Assembly (NCBI RefSeq): GCF_900078335.1
Contig: NZ_FKBR01000012.1
Location: 297,671-361,670, forward strand
Reading direction: 5' to 3'
DNA: 64,000 bases
Source: Bordetella trematum
GTDB taxonomy: Bacteria > Pseudomonadota > Gammaproteobacteria > Burkholderiales > Burkholderiaceae_B
In this document: positions 1 through 10,963 of the stretch, in pieces
Numbering within the stretch: the first letter of the stretch is position 1
Layout of the letters: each line of letters opens with the position of its first letter
The notes under the pieces: generated by a model
Seen by the model: the letters and a program-made list of their open reading frames with translations, nothing else
Databases searched by the model: none
What the model was told of the DNA's origin: nothing
Program-made: the position numbers and the translations under genes

Positions 1-502
1 CGCGCTTGCCCGGCGCCGCGCCAAAAAAAGGCACCAGCACCAAGGCCTGCGCGCACAGCTGGGCAAGTTTGGACAGCGTACTGGTCACCACGACCGTGCT
101 GACCGTGGAGCCCCCCACCCCGACGATGACGCTGGCCTGCACCCCCATGGCCGCCGTGGTCACCGCCAGCCACGCGCTGCCGGCCGGATCCAGACAGGCC
201 GCCACCACCAGCAGCGCGCACTCCAGAAACAGGGGAACCTGATACAACCACCTCCTGTCCGGCGGAAAACATCCGCCCACCAGCGCCCCCAGGAAGAACG
301 TCAGCAAGGTAGAAAGCCGGTCGAGCGCCGTGCCCCACTCCTGTTGCGCCAGGGCCATGCCGGCCAGCACCGTATTGCCGGTCATATTGGCCGCGAACAC
401 GCCATGGTGGGCATAGCCCAGCGCATCGATATAACCGCAGGCCAGGCACAACAACACCAGAGGCAACGCCGCCGGCGACGCGCCACGCAAATGAATATCC
501 AT
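1..502 (-). CDS. DUF1275 (YoaK-family) membrane protein, cut by window edge
   Basis: The reverse strand is open from an ATG at 502 to the first base of the window, so the C-terminus is missing. The visible ~167 residues are strongly hydrophobic and contain the family-like start ACGYIDALGYAHHGVFAANM followed by TGNTVLAG, which matches the first helices of the YoaK/DUF1275 family of six-helix inner-membrane proteins of unknown transport role. A stop codon lies in frame upstream, and a GTG at 505 is the only alternative start. It is divergent from the oxidoreductase at 646, with about 140 bp between them for promoters. The family call is fairly secure; no substrate is known. Confidence 0.75.
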   Translation of the reverse strand, partial: MDIHLRGASPAALPLVLLCLACGYIDALGYAHHGVFAANMTGNTVLAGMALAQQEWGTALDRLSTLLTFFLGALVGGCFPPDRRWLYQVPLFLECALLVVAACLDPAGSAWLAVTTAAMGVQASVIVGVGGSTVSTVVVTSTLSKLAQLCAQALVLVPFFGAAPGKR

Positions 503-645
503 CACGCCAGCATAACTGAGGCCATGCCCTCATTTGGCACAACCCTGCGCATGCGTTATATCTGAGCGTTGAGGTTAGTGAAACTCAATGTCTCTATTGC
601 CCCCCGTGGTCCGCAAGATCAGATCGTGACAAGGAGAAAGAACAG

Positions 646-2916
<2,271 letters not shown>

Positions 2917-2979
2917 AGGGATCGGCCCGGCATGCCGCCAGCGCCGGGCCGATCAACGACGATGCGTGAAAATGAACCG

Positions 2980-3015
2980 CCCCCGAAGGTTGGATAAACA
3001 TCCAACTCACGGGGG
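2980..3015. terminator. interrupted inverted repeat after fdhF-like gene
   Basis: CCCCCG...GTTGGAT, a four-base loop, ATCCAAC...CGGGGG: a 7-bp inner stem and a 6-bp outer stem separated by small internal loops. It lies 63 bases after the oxidoreductase stop. There is no T-run, so termination is an inference; it could also act as a regulatory RNA or DNA structure upstream of the PACE gene. Confidence 0.5.
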
Positions 3016-3020
3016 CAGTT

Positions 3021-3064
3021 CAAAACGGGCCGTTTTGACAGGCACGGCCGGCTTCAGCTATAAA
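3021..3064 (+). promoter_or_regulatory. sigma70 promoter overlapped by a palindromic operator
   Basis: TTGACA at 3035-3040 and TATAAA at 3059-3064 are separated by 18 bp, a near-consensus housekeeping promoter reading into the PACE efflux gene. The palindrome CAAAACG-GGC-CGTTTTG at 3021-3037 overlaps the first bases of the -35 box, the place where a TetR- or MarR-type repressor would block polymerase. No candidate repressor gene is adjacent. The leader to the ATG at 3171 is about 100 bases. Confidence 0.7.
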
Positions 3065-3170
3065 AAGGCGCGCAGGCGGAAACCGCGGCTCTGCAGGCGA
3101 ACACCCTTCGCCAACGATCCTGTCACCCGGGGCGGACCGGAGTTAACCCGGCCGCACACATGCAGGCTCA

Positions 3171-3635
3171 ATGGAAGTCACGTTGATCACGCTAAGCCCC
3201 CTCAAACGACGCATCGTCTACGTCTCGCTGTTCGAACTCTTCGCCATCCTGCTGTCCACGCTCATCCTCATGGCCCTGAGCGACGGCAGCGCCCAGAATT
3301 CCCTGCCGGTCGCCGTCATCGTATCGGCCACCGCCGTCCTCTGGAACTATCTCTACAACCTCGGCTTTGAAGCCTGGGAGCGCCGCAACCACGTCATGCA
3401 GCGCACCCTGCGCGTGCGCTGCATCCACGCCGTCGGCTTCGAAGGCGGGCTGCTGCTCTTCTGCCTGCCCGTCTACATGCTGTGGTACGGCGTCGGCCCC
3501 CTCGTTGCCCTGGGCATGGAACTGACACTGATGGTGTTCTTCCTGTTCTACACCTTCGTGTTCACGCTGGTCTTCGACAAAATCTTCACCCTGCCGCAGC
3601 ACTACGCCAAGCTGACCCCTGCCGAGCAGGGCTGA
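3171..3635 (+). CDS. PACE-family drug/proton antiporter (AceI-like)
   Basis: 154 residues with four predicted transmembrane helices arranged as two repeats of the bacterial transmembrane pair domain, the architecture of the proteobacterial antimicrobial compound efflux family. The first helix carries the RRIVYVSLFE signature with the conserved acidic residue thought to couple proton and drug movement, and WNYLYNLGFE follows helix 2, then RxxH/ER motifs. Family members export biguanides such as chlorhexidine and short-chain polyamines from the cytoplasm; which of these applies here cannot be read from the sequence. It is monocistronic behind the strong promoter at 3035-3064, and a symmetric hairpin closes it at 3650. 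Confidence 0.9.
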   Translation: MEVTLITLSPLKRRIVYVSLFELFAILLSTLILMALSDGSAQNSLPVAVIVSATAVLWNYLYNLGFEAWERRNHVMQRTLRVRCIHAVGFEGGLLLFCLPVYMLWYGVGPLVALGMELTLMVFFLFYTFVFTLVFDKIFTLPQHYAKLTPAEQG

Positions 3636-3649
3636 ACCGCTGCAATGAA

Positions 3650-3674
3650 CAAGGCGCCGGATTGCGGCGCCTTG
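3650..3674. terminator. bidirectional hairpin between convergent genes
   Basis: CAAGGCGCCG, a five-base loop, CGGCGCCTTG: a perfect 10-bp stem in the gap between the PACE gene (+) and the broken Bug gene (-). No T-run on either side. Confidence 0.6.
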
Positions 3675-3715
3675 CAGTCAAAGGGCTGCCCTCCGGCGCC
3701 CGCCTCAAAAACACC

Positions 3716-4719
3716 TCAGTTCACCGTCACCCCCGCATCGCGCACCACGTCGCGCCAGAGATCGATCTCTTTGATGATCTGTTGCCGAAAGTCATCGGGA
3801 GTGCCCGGTGCAGCCTGCTCACCCGTGGCCTGCAAGCGCTTGCTCATGTCGGGCTGCATCACGGCGGCGTTGATCGCCTTGTTGAGCTTGGCCTGGATGG
3901 CCGGCTCCACGCCTTTGGGTGCGATGATGCCGTACCACACGGTGACGTCGTAGGGCACGCCCGCCTCGCGCACGGTGGGAATATCCGAGGCGGATGCCAC
4001 GCGTTGCGGCAACGTGACGGCCAGCACGTTCAGACGCTTGTCTTCCCGGTAGGGCAGCGTGGAGCCCGCCGTCGTCAGCATCGCATCGACCTGCCCGGAC
4101 ACGGTGTCGGTCAGGGCCGGCGCCGACCCTTTGTAGGGCACGTGGGTCATCGAGACGCCGGCTTCCTTCAGCAGGGCCTCCATGGCCAGATGGGAGATCC
4201 CCCCGTGCCCGAGGAGGCATAGGTGAGTTCACCGGGTTTCTGCCTGGCCAGCGCGATCAGTTCCTTCAGGTCCTTGACCGGCACTTTCGGATTCACCGAC
4301 ACAAAGAATGGCGCGCTGGCGACCATGGCGATGGGGGTCATGTCGCCCACCGGATCGAAGGGTAGCGCGTACAGGCTGGGGTTGACCGAGTAGCTGTTGG
4401 AGACCAGGGTCAGCGTGTAGCCATCCGGTTCGGCGCGCAGACCCTGCTCCACGCCAAGCTTGCCGCCCGCGCCGGGCCGGTTCTCGACCACCACCGGCTG
4501 CTTCAGGTTCTCGGACAGCAATTGGCCAAGCAGGCGCGCAATACCGTCATTGCCGCCGCCGGCCGCGAAGGGCACGATCAGCTTGATCGGCCTGGAGGGA
4601 TAGTCCTGGGCCTGCGCTGCCGACAGGAAACCGACCGCACAGGCCAGGCCGAGCGCAGCGAACAGCAGTTTGCCGATCTGCGCGCGCCGGCCGGCGCGAA
4701 TGTTCGAAGGAGTGTTCAT
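3716..4719 (-). pseudogene. Bug/TctC periplasmic binding protein, frameshifted
   Basis: Two overlapping reverse-strand frames together give one complete tripartite tricarboxylate transporter receptor of about 330 residues. The first (4719 to 4168) has a signal peptide ending AQA, then YPSRPIKLIVPFAAGG. The second continues with HVPYKG and VWYGIIAPKG to the C-terminus. The break lies at a run of six C (4199-4204, read as G on the coding strand). A seventh base would restore TGGISHLAMEALL and join the halves. It is therefore either a recent inactivating deletion or a homopolymer sequencing error. No TctA/TctB partner genes are nearby, as is common for Bug genes of Bordetella relatives. Confidence 0.85.
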
Positions 4720-4834
4720 GCTTGTCTCTTCCTTGGGGATATCTGAACGATATTCTGTCCGCCCGATGCGGGCGGCCTTGCGCAGTATGCATCAGCCGCC
4801 TGCCGTCAAACCAGCGCAAGAACGCCCGCAGCGC

Positions 4835-6082
4835 CTAGCAAGGCGTGGCCGGCGACACCGGGGCCGGCCACGCCCCGGCCAGCGCCAGCATGACGGCCAC
4901 CAGCGCATAGGGAGCTCCAGGGTCCAGGGCATACACCAGGGTGCCGGCCAGCGGCCCGAGGATCATGCCCAGCCCCTGAGCGGCGGCCACCGTGCCGGCC
5001 GTGGCGCCCTGCTCATCGGCCTGGACCGCATTCGCCGCCAAGGCCGTGACGGCCGGAAATACCCAGCCCATGCCGGCAGCGGCCACGAAATACCCGAACC
5101 ACAACGCCCACTCTCCGGTGGCGAACAGCAGGGAGCCAAAGCCCAGCGCCGACAGGGCGCAACCGGCACGGATCAGGCGCACTGGCGCCCAGCCCAGACG
5201 ACGCACCAGCAATTGCGCCAGGATCAGGGCGGCGCCAACCACGGTCAGGGCAATGCCGGCAGCCCGCGCAGCCGCAGGCGCATCCAGGTGCAGGCGGTCC
5301 AGCGCGAAGAAACCCACCACGACTTGCGCTACCATTACGCTGAACATGGCGACAAAAGCCACCCGCAATGCAGGCCGCAGCCGAGGATCGCCGATCTTCA
5401 ACATGGCAGGCCGCGCGCCCCGCTGCAGCGCCACGCGCGGCAACCCGCGCCAAAGCACCAGCAGCGCTGCCAGCGGTAGCGCTGCCGTGATGAACAAGGG
5501 CAACTCCAGGCTGTACGCCGCCAGCAGGCCGACCAGGCCCGGCCCGGCCACCATGCCCAGCCCGCTGGCGGCGCCCAGCATGGCCAAGGCGCCGGCCCGC
5601 TGATGCGGCGGCACATGATCCGCGATCAAGGCTGCTCCGGTAGCGGGCACGGCGGCATAGAAGCCGCCCGCGACCCCGCGCAATACCACCATTCCTGCAA
5701 ATGCCAGCCAGACTGGCGGCCCCTGGCGCAGCGCCACGGCAATGAATACGCACAGTGCCGCATACGACAGCACGAACCCGCCCAGCCCCTGCAGGATGAC
5801 GCGGCGACGCCCGCGACGATCGCTGGCTGCGCCCCAGCGGCGTGCCAGCAGCATCCAGGCAACGCCGCCCACGGTTACGGCCACTCCAGCCTGCCAGGCC
5901 TCCAGACCCAGTACGCGCGCGATCGGGCCGATCAGGGCAACGAACGACATCATCGCCAGGGTGCAGACGAAAGTCTCGAACATCAAGGGCTTGAGATTCA
6001 GGCTTGCGACCACAGGCCGGGGCATGCCGGCCTGACCGGCGCTCGGAGCAGGAGGAGTCATGAGCATCCTTGGGGTTTGCAT
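4835..6082 (-). CDS. MFS exporter, possibly iron/siderophore related
   Basis: About 410 residues with twelve predicted helices, and the MFS motif A-like GAASDRRGRRRV between helices 2 and 3. It belongs to the DHA1-type drug or siderophore exporters of the inner membrane. The first Met (6082) or the third, about seven residues later, could be the start. A Fur-box-like sequence lies 40-60 bp upstream (6123-6141), which hints at iron control and a siderophore-export role, but no siderophore biosynthesis gene is in the window. Substrate unknown. Confidence 0.8.
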   Translation of the reverse strand: MQTPRMLMTPPAPSAGQAGMPRPVVASLNLKPLMFETFVCTLAMMSFVALIGPIARVLGLEAWQAGVAVTVGGVAWMLLARRWGAASDRRGRRRVILQGLGGFVLSYAALCVFIAVALRQGPPVWLAFAGMVVLRGVAGGFYAAVPATGAALIADHVPPHQRAGALAMLGAASGLGMVAGPGLVGLLAAYSLELPLFITAALPLAALLVLWRGLPRVALQRGARPAMLKIGDPRLRPALRVAFVAMFSVMVAQVVVGFFALDRLHLDAPAAARAAGIALTVVGAALILAQLLVRRLGWAPVRLIRAGCALSALGFGSLLFATGEWALWFGYFVAAAGMGWVFPAVTALAANAVQADEQGATAGTVAAAQGLGMILGPLAGTLVYALDPGAPYALVAVMLALAGAWPAPVSPATPC

Positions 6083-6122
6083 TTCACGGCGGGCGGCAAG
6101 CTTGCCGCAACGCCATGCAATC

Positions 6123-6141
6123 GATAATAACTCTCATTTAA
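6123..6141 (-). promoter_or_regulatory. possible Fur box upstream of MFS exporter
   Basis: GATAATAACTCTCATTTAA matches 12 of 19 positions of the GATAATGATAATCATTATC consensus by eye and sits just upstream of the exporter start, in an otherwise GC-rich gap. Confidence 0.4.
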
Positions 6142-6245
6142 TAAGCCAGGACAGACACGTTTCTCCTTTGCCCCGGGGCGCACGCCCCGGCCTTGCATTC
6201 CATCCCCCAACCCGAAACATGCTCTCTACTTTGACCGGATCGCCC

Positions 6246-6830
6246 ATGCACACGCCCGCCTTTGTCATCATTTCCGGTTGTTCCGGCGGCGGGAAATCCA
6301 CCTTGCTGGCCGAACTCCAGCGCCGTGGCCATCGCGTCATCGAAGAACCCGGACGACGCGTTGTCCAGGAACAGATGGCAAGCGGCGGACAGGCGCTTCC
6401 CTGGCGGGACATGCGCGCTTTTCTGGAACGCGTCATCGAGGTGGCGCAGGCCGATCACGCCCAGGCGCGACGCCACGAAGGCTCATGGATTTTCTTCGAC
6501 CGCAGCCTGATCGACGCGGCCGCCGCCCTGCAGGCACTGACCGGCGAGGAGGTGCTGCAACGCCTGGGGCGCTCGCATCGCTACCATCCCCAGGTCTTCC
6601 TCACACCGCCCTGGCCGGATATCTATGTGCAGGACGCCGAGCGCCGCCACGATATCGAAGCCGCCATCGCCGAGTACGAACGCCTGTTGCACAGCTATCC
6701 CGCCCAGGGATATCAGGTCTGCGTACTGGAGCGTTGCAGCGTCGCCCAGCGGGCCGACTTCGTGCTGGACACCCTGGCGGGCGGCCCGATGCCGCAGTCG
6801 GCCCCGTCCGGGCTACCCTATGCCTCATGA
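6246..6830 (+). CDS. AAA/P-loop ATPase of unknown role
   Basis: About 194 residues. The Walker A loop GCSGGGKST lies ten residues from the chosen start, followed by IEEPGRRVV, an arrangement typical of the AAA_28 family of small P-loop NTPases that resemble nucleoside or polynucleotide kinases. A Walker-B-like segment IFFDRSLID lies near residue 82. Upstream in-frame starts exist (for example ATG 6219), but the Walker A spacing favours 6246. The gene ends in an ATGA overlap with the aminoglycoside adenylyltransferase-like gene, so the two are probably translated together. Substrate unknown. Confidence 0.75.
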   Translation: MHTPAFVIISGCSGGGKSTLLAELQRRGHRVIEEPGRRVVQEQMASGGQALPWRDMRAFLERVIEVAQADHAQARRHEGSWIFFDRSLIDAAAALQALTGEEVLQRLGRSHRYHPQVFLTPPWPDIYVQDAERRHDIEAAIAEYERLLHSYPAQGYQVCVLERCSVAQRADFVLDTLAGGPMPQSAPSGLPYAS

Positions 6831-7624
6831 CTCCCACCATTCCTTGCGCCATCGCCCCCCAGGTCGCCCAGGCCCGGGCCGTCCTGCAGCACCACCTGGG
6901 CGAGTCCCTCGTGGCCCTTTACCTGTACGGCTCGGCCGTCGACGGCGGCCTGCATCCCTACAGTGACATCGATCTGCTGGCCATCACCGATAGCGTCCCC
7001 AGCGCCGCCGTGCGCCAGGCGCTGATGACGGCGCTGCTGTCGGTCTCCGCGCCCCCGGGCGCGTCGGCCATGCTGCGGGCCCTGGAGGTCACGGTGCTGG
7101 CCCAGGAACACATCGTGCCCTGGCGTCATCCGGCCCGCCGGGAGGCGCAATTCGGAGAGTGGCTGCGCGAAGCGCTGCAGGCCGGCATTGTCGAGGCGCC
7201 CATGTCCGACCCGGATCTGGCCATCCTGCTCACCCAGGCCAGAAGCCGCAGCCTGACGATCCTGGGCCGGGACGCGGCCGCTCTGCTTGCCCCGGTGCCG
7301 CCTGCCGATCTGAGCACTGCGCTGCAACAGACCGTGGCCCAATGGCGGGACGCGGCAGACTGGGCCGGCGACGAAAGAAACATCATCCTCGCCCTGGCCC
7401 GCATCTGGTATACCGCGACCCAAGGCGGGATCGCCTCGAAGGCGAGCGCCGCCGACTGGCTGCTCGCGCGCATCGACGCGCCCTACCGCGCAGTACTGGC
7501 TCAGGCCCGCGCGGAATATCTGGGGCTGGCTCCCGAGGAACTCGCCAACCGGCAGGACGCGGTGGCGGCGTTCATCGCCCATGCCCGGGAGCGCATCCAG
7601 GCCCTGGATGCCACGTCGGCCTGA
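6827..7624 (+). CDS. aadA: ANT(3'')-like aminoglycoside nucleotidyltransferase
   Basis: 265 residues with the full AadA plan. The nucleotidyltransferase motif LYLYGSAVDGG then SDIDLL supplies the metal-binding aspartates, LEVTV carries the third acidic residue, and PWRHPARREAQFGEW and DWAGDERN match the helical C-terminal domain that binds streptomycin/spectinomycin in ANT(3'')(9). Length equals that of integron AadA proteins (~260). The start codon overlaps the stop of the P-loop ATPase (ATGA). No integron integrase or attC-like repeat was noticed, so this looks like a resident chromosomal homologue. Actual resistance activity is inference. Confidence 0.85.
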   Translation: MTPTIPCAIAPQVAQARAVLQHHLGESLVALYLYGSAVDGGLHPYSDIDLLAITDSVPSAAVRQALMTALLSVSAPPGASAMLRALEVTVLAQEHIVPWRHPARREAQFGEWLREALQAGIVEAPMSDPDLAILLTQARSRSLTILGRDAAALLAPVPPADLSTALQQTVAQWRDAADWAGDERNIILALARIWYTATQGGIASKASAADWLLARIDAPYRAVLAQARAEYLGLAPEELANRQDAVAAFIAHARERIQALDATSA

Positions 7625-7642
7625 GCCGCGCGCCCGGCCGGT

Positions 7643-10600
7643 TCAGAAGCGCCAGTTCACCGACAGATCCGCCCCGACATCGCGCTGGCCGGCGCTGAAG
7701 AGGCGGGTGCTCACACTGGCGCGCACCGCCACGTTGTCCTGCGGATGAAAACTCATGCCTGCCTTGAGGCTCATGGCGTCGCGCTCGCCGATGGCCTGGC
7801 GCTGATCGAAGGCAATCTGCGGAGAGGCGCGCAAACGCACGCCTTGCGTCGCATAGCGGTCCAGCCATTCGTGGTCCCAGGTGACCGACAGGTAAGCCTG
7901 CAGTTGCTGTTCGGCACGCAACGCCCAGCGCCCCTGGGCCATGACGCCCAGACGGCTTTGCAGGCTGTCCGCGCTCAGCGAGGACAGCGCAAGATTGCTG
8001 GCTGGCGCACCCGATTCCTTGACGCCCGGCCGGTGGGCATAGACATAGTCCAGCCCGGCCACGGGGCCGAGTGAGACACTCGGGGCGACGGGCAGCAGAT
8101 AGGCGCCCATCAGGCCGGCATTGACGCTGCTGCCGCGCCAGTGGCTGTCCTGTTCGCCCTGATAGTCGGCAAACGCCACCGAGCGCTTCATCTTGCCCTC
8201 GTCGCGGCCCACGCGGGCATGCGCCGAGAAGAACCAGCGCGGATCCTCAAGCGCCTGATAGCGGGTGTGCAGGCCCAGCTGCAGCGCCGTGCTGCTGCCT
8301 TTGCCGCTATGCGGGGAGCGGCTGGTGACGTCCAGATCCGAAACGGCCAGGTTCAGGCCATAGGTCCAGGCGCTGCCGGCCGCGCTGTGCTCCAGGCCCG
8401 CCAGCACCCCTGTCTCGCGGCTGCGATGGCTGGCCAGTCCGCGCTGCCCATCCTGGGTGCCGTGATAGCCGAAGGGTTGGACGAAGGTACGCCAACCCGG
8501 CGCGCGCAGGCCCGGCGTGCCGGCGTACAACCCTTGCGCGGCCAGCAATGCCCCCACGCGATGGTCACGCTGGATGACACCGGCCATCAAGGCGCCGTAT
8601 GCCCCCGGACCAAGCTGATCCAGCGCCAGGGCGACATCGCTGCCGTCGACGCGGGAGAAATCCAACGACTGGTACAGCGTCTGAACGGCTTGCTGTTGCG
8701 CAGCCGATGCCCGTCCCAGCGCCTGCCCCAGGGCGCGCGCATTGGCCGAGCCGGCATATTGCGCATAGGCATCGGCCTTGCGCGTCACCGACCAGCTGTG
8801 CGCCTGCCCCGGGCCCGGCTGCGTGCTGACGGCCAGGGTCGGCGACACCAGCGTCGCGCCCACTTCCCGAAAATCACCCTGCTGCTGCCCGGCCTGGATC
8901 AGGGTGCCGGAATGCAGCGTCCAGCCATCGGCGTACCAGTCCGGCTGCAAGGCCAGCTGCAAGCTGCCGTCCCACGAAGCCAGGCCGCTGATCGTCAGGC
9001 GATCATGCCCACCGCTTGCATCGGCCTGCATATGCAGGCTGCCCTGGGCACCCTGGACATAATCACCGTCGATCGCAATGGTGCCAAAGGAATTGCCGGG
9101 GCTGAGCGTGCCGTCATTGCGAAACACCCCCTCGGCGTTCAGGGTGTAGCGACTGTTGCCGGCCAGCGTGGCGCCGGAAGCCACCTCCACCCCATGCACC
9201 TCATGTTCGCCATTGAGCGAGCTGTAGCCGCCGGCCAGCTTGAGATCGAGGTTGTTCAGCCCACGGATATCGCCGTCATGCCGCAAGGCGAACTGCCCAT
9301 CGGCGCCCGCGATGGCCTGCCCCTGGGCGTCGGCCAGCCGCCCCAGGCTGAGTGTGGTCAGGCGCAGACGGCCGTGCTCGTCGCGCTGGTCATAGTGCGA
9401 CACGATGTCGCCATAGACTCTGGCGCCGCGCAGCAGATTGATCTCGCCGACCAGCGCGTTGTCCGCCATGTAGAGAGCCGCCTGGCGGCCGGCGACCGAA
9501 CCGCTGATATCCACCCGCCGCAGCAGCGCGCCTTCCAATTCCGGCAACAGCGGCAATGCCCCCTCATCCTCCGATTGCCGGATATAGGAGCCGCGATACT
9601 CGTCGGCCGAGCCCATGCTGTTATTGCCGAAGTCAAAAGCCAGGGCGATCCCGTCCTGTCCCAGCGCCTGGACATCGCCGCGCACGTTCAGGGTATGGTC
9701 CTTGCCATAGCTGAACATCACCCCGCGCCCATTCCAGCCGTTGGCATGCACGCGCGTGCCCGACGCAATCGTCAGGGCGTTGCCGCTGCCATCGACCCTC
9801 ACGCCGGCCGCGCCCCCGCCGACGGTCAGAAGATCGGCCTGCTGGTTGATACGGTTGCGCTCGCCATAGACATGCAATCCCAGGCCCAGCGTAGCGGTGT
9901 TGTAGGTGCCTGCGATATAGGCGGTGCCGTCCGCGTTGCGTCCCGCGTAGGGGTTGCGGTTATCCAGCACCTGATCATCGCCATAGACCGAATAGCCGTA
10001 GAAATTGCGACGATCTATCTGCAGGCCCATGTCCTGCAGCGCCGCCAGCTCGGCCTCCATGAAGTTGACGTAGTTGCGATAGGCCTGATGGCTCATCAGG
10101 CTGTTGCGCAACTCGATGTGACTCATGTAGTCATCGTCCAGCTCGCCATCGGACAGCATCCGCACCGGCAAGCCCGGCATGGCCCCGGCCAACACCTCCT
10201 GCACGTGGGCCCCGGTGAAGTAACCCTTGTCCTGGCGCACGTCGAAGGCGTCACCGCTATCGGCATTCTGGCAGCCCTGGCACAGCACGGCCTGACCCGG
10301 ACGGGCCGGATTACCGTTGTCATCGCGCAGATGGGCAGACCATTGGTTGAGGGTGGCGCCGAAATGCGGCGTGGGCACGCCTTCGGTCTTGTCTTCCACA
10401 TTGTTGGCAATGCCCAGGGCATGACCCAGTTCATGGAAGATCACGGCCGAGAAATCCACTTTCCCGGGATCTCTCGCCAATTGCGACGGGACATAATCCA
10501 GCATGTCGAAATCCAGCCGGCCCACGGAGATGAAGGCATGCGCAAAAGCCCCATCGCGCGCGCCGCCGTTCATGGCCGCCTGCAACAAGGTGCTCTCGAC

Positions 10601-10963
10601 CTCTTGCCCGGCCACTTTATAAGGCGGACTGTAGGCGCCCGCGTTCAGGTCTTCGAAGGTGCCCACGTTGATGATCGCCGGGACGTGGTCAGGCGGCAGA
10701 GCCAGGATGTCGGCCCACAGCTCCAGCCCGGCCATGATCTTCTGCTGTTGCGCAGCATCCAGCGTGAACGTCGATGTCTCGGGCGTCTCGCCATCCAGCA
10801 CGAAATAAGGACCATCCCCCGGGCCGAAGAACCGCACCTCGAACGCGGTTCTCCCTTCCTTGTTCCGGGCTTCCCGGACATCCAAGGCCTGGGCCGCCAG
10901 GGGCAGCATCGCCAGGGCGGCTGCCGCGGGCGCCAGGAATCGGTGTTTTCGTTTTATTTTCAT
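7643..10963 (-). CDS. autotransporter with zinc-metalloprotease-like passenger
   Basis: 1106 residues from the ATG at 10963, which is followed by a basic, hydrophobic signal peptide ending AAQALD; the longer frame to 11101 has no signal and is not preferred. The passenger contains HELGH at residues 177-181 followed by ALGI, a zincin-type HExxH motif, then regions of repeated Gly/Asn-rich beta-helix character. The last ~280 residues form a type V autotransporter beta-barrel, ending in WRF as outer-membrane proteins do. It would be exported by Sec and displayed or released at the surface. Autotransporter proteases are usually serine enzymes, so a zincin passenger is unusual. Activity is not shown. 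Convergent with aadA; divergent from an AraC regulator. Confidence 0.85.
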   Translation of the reverse strand: MKIKRKHRFLAPAAAALAMLPLAAQALDVREARNKEGRTAFEVRFFGPGDGPYFVLDGETPETSTFTLDAAQQQKIMAGLELWADILALPPDHVPAIINVGTFEDLNAGAYSPPYKVAGQEVESTLLQAAMNGGARDGAFAHAFISVGRLDFDMLDYVPSQLARDPGKVDFSAVIFHELGHALGIANNVEDKTEGVPTPHFGATLNQWSAHLRDDNGNPARPGQAVLCQGCQNADSGDAFDVRQDKGYFTGAHVQEVLAGAMPGLPVRMLSDGELDDDYMSHIELRNSLMSHQAYRNYVNFMEAELAALQDMGLQIDRRNFYGYSVYGDDQVLDNRNPYAGRNADGTAYIAGTYNTATLGLGLHVYGERNRINQQADLLTVGGGAAGVRVDGSGNALTIASGTRVHANGWNGRGVMFSYGKDHTLNVRGDVQALGQDGIALAFDFGNNSMGSADEYRGSYIRQSEDEGALPLLPELEGALLRRVDISGSVAGRQAALYMADNALVGEINLLRGARVYGDIVSHYDQRDEHGRLRLTTLSLGRLADAQGQAIAGADGQFALRHDGDIRGLNNLDLKLAGGYSSLNGEHEVHGVEVASGATLAGNSRYTLNAEGVFRNDGTLSPGNSFGTIAIDGDYVQGAQGSLHMQADASGGHDRLTISGLASWDGSLQLALQPDWYADGWTLHSGTLIQAGQQQGDFREVGATLVSPTLAVSTQPGPGQAHSWSVTRKADAYAQYAGSANARALGQALGRASAAQQQAVQTLYQSLDFSRVDGSDVALALDQLGPGAYGALMAGVIQRDHRVGALLAAQGLYAGTPGLRAPGWRTFVQPFGYHGTQDGQRGLASHRSRETGVLAGLEHSAAGSAWTYGLNLAVSDLDVTSRSPHSGKGSSTALQLGLHTRYQALEDPRWFFSAHARVGRDEGKMKRSVAFADYQGEQDSHWRGSSVNAGLMGAYLLPVAPSVSLGPVAGLDYVYAHRPGVKESGAPASNLALSSLSADSLQSRLGVMAQGRWALRAEQQLQAYLSVTWDHEWLDRYATQGVRLRASPQIAFDQRQAIGERDAMSLKAGMSFHPQDNVAVRASVSTRLFSAGQRDVGADLSVNWRF

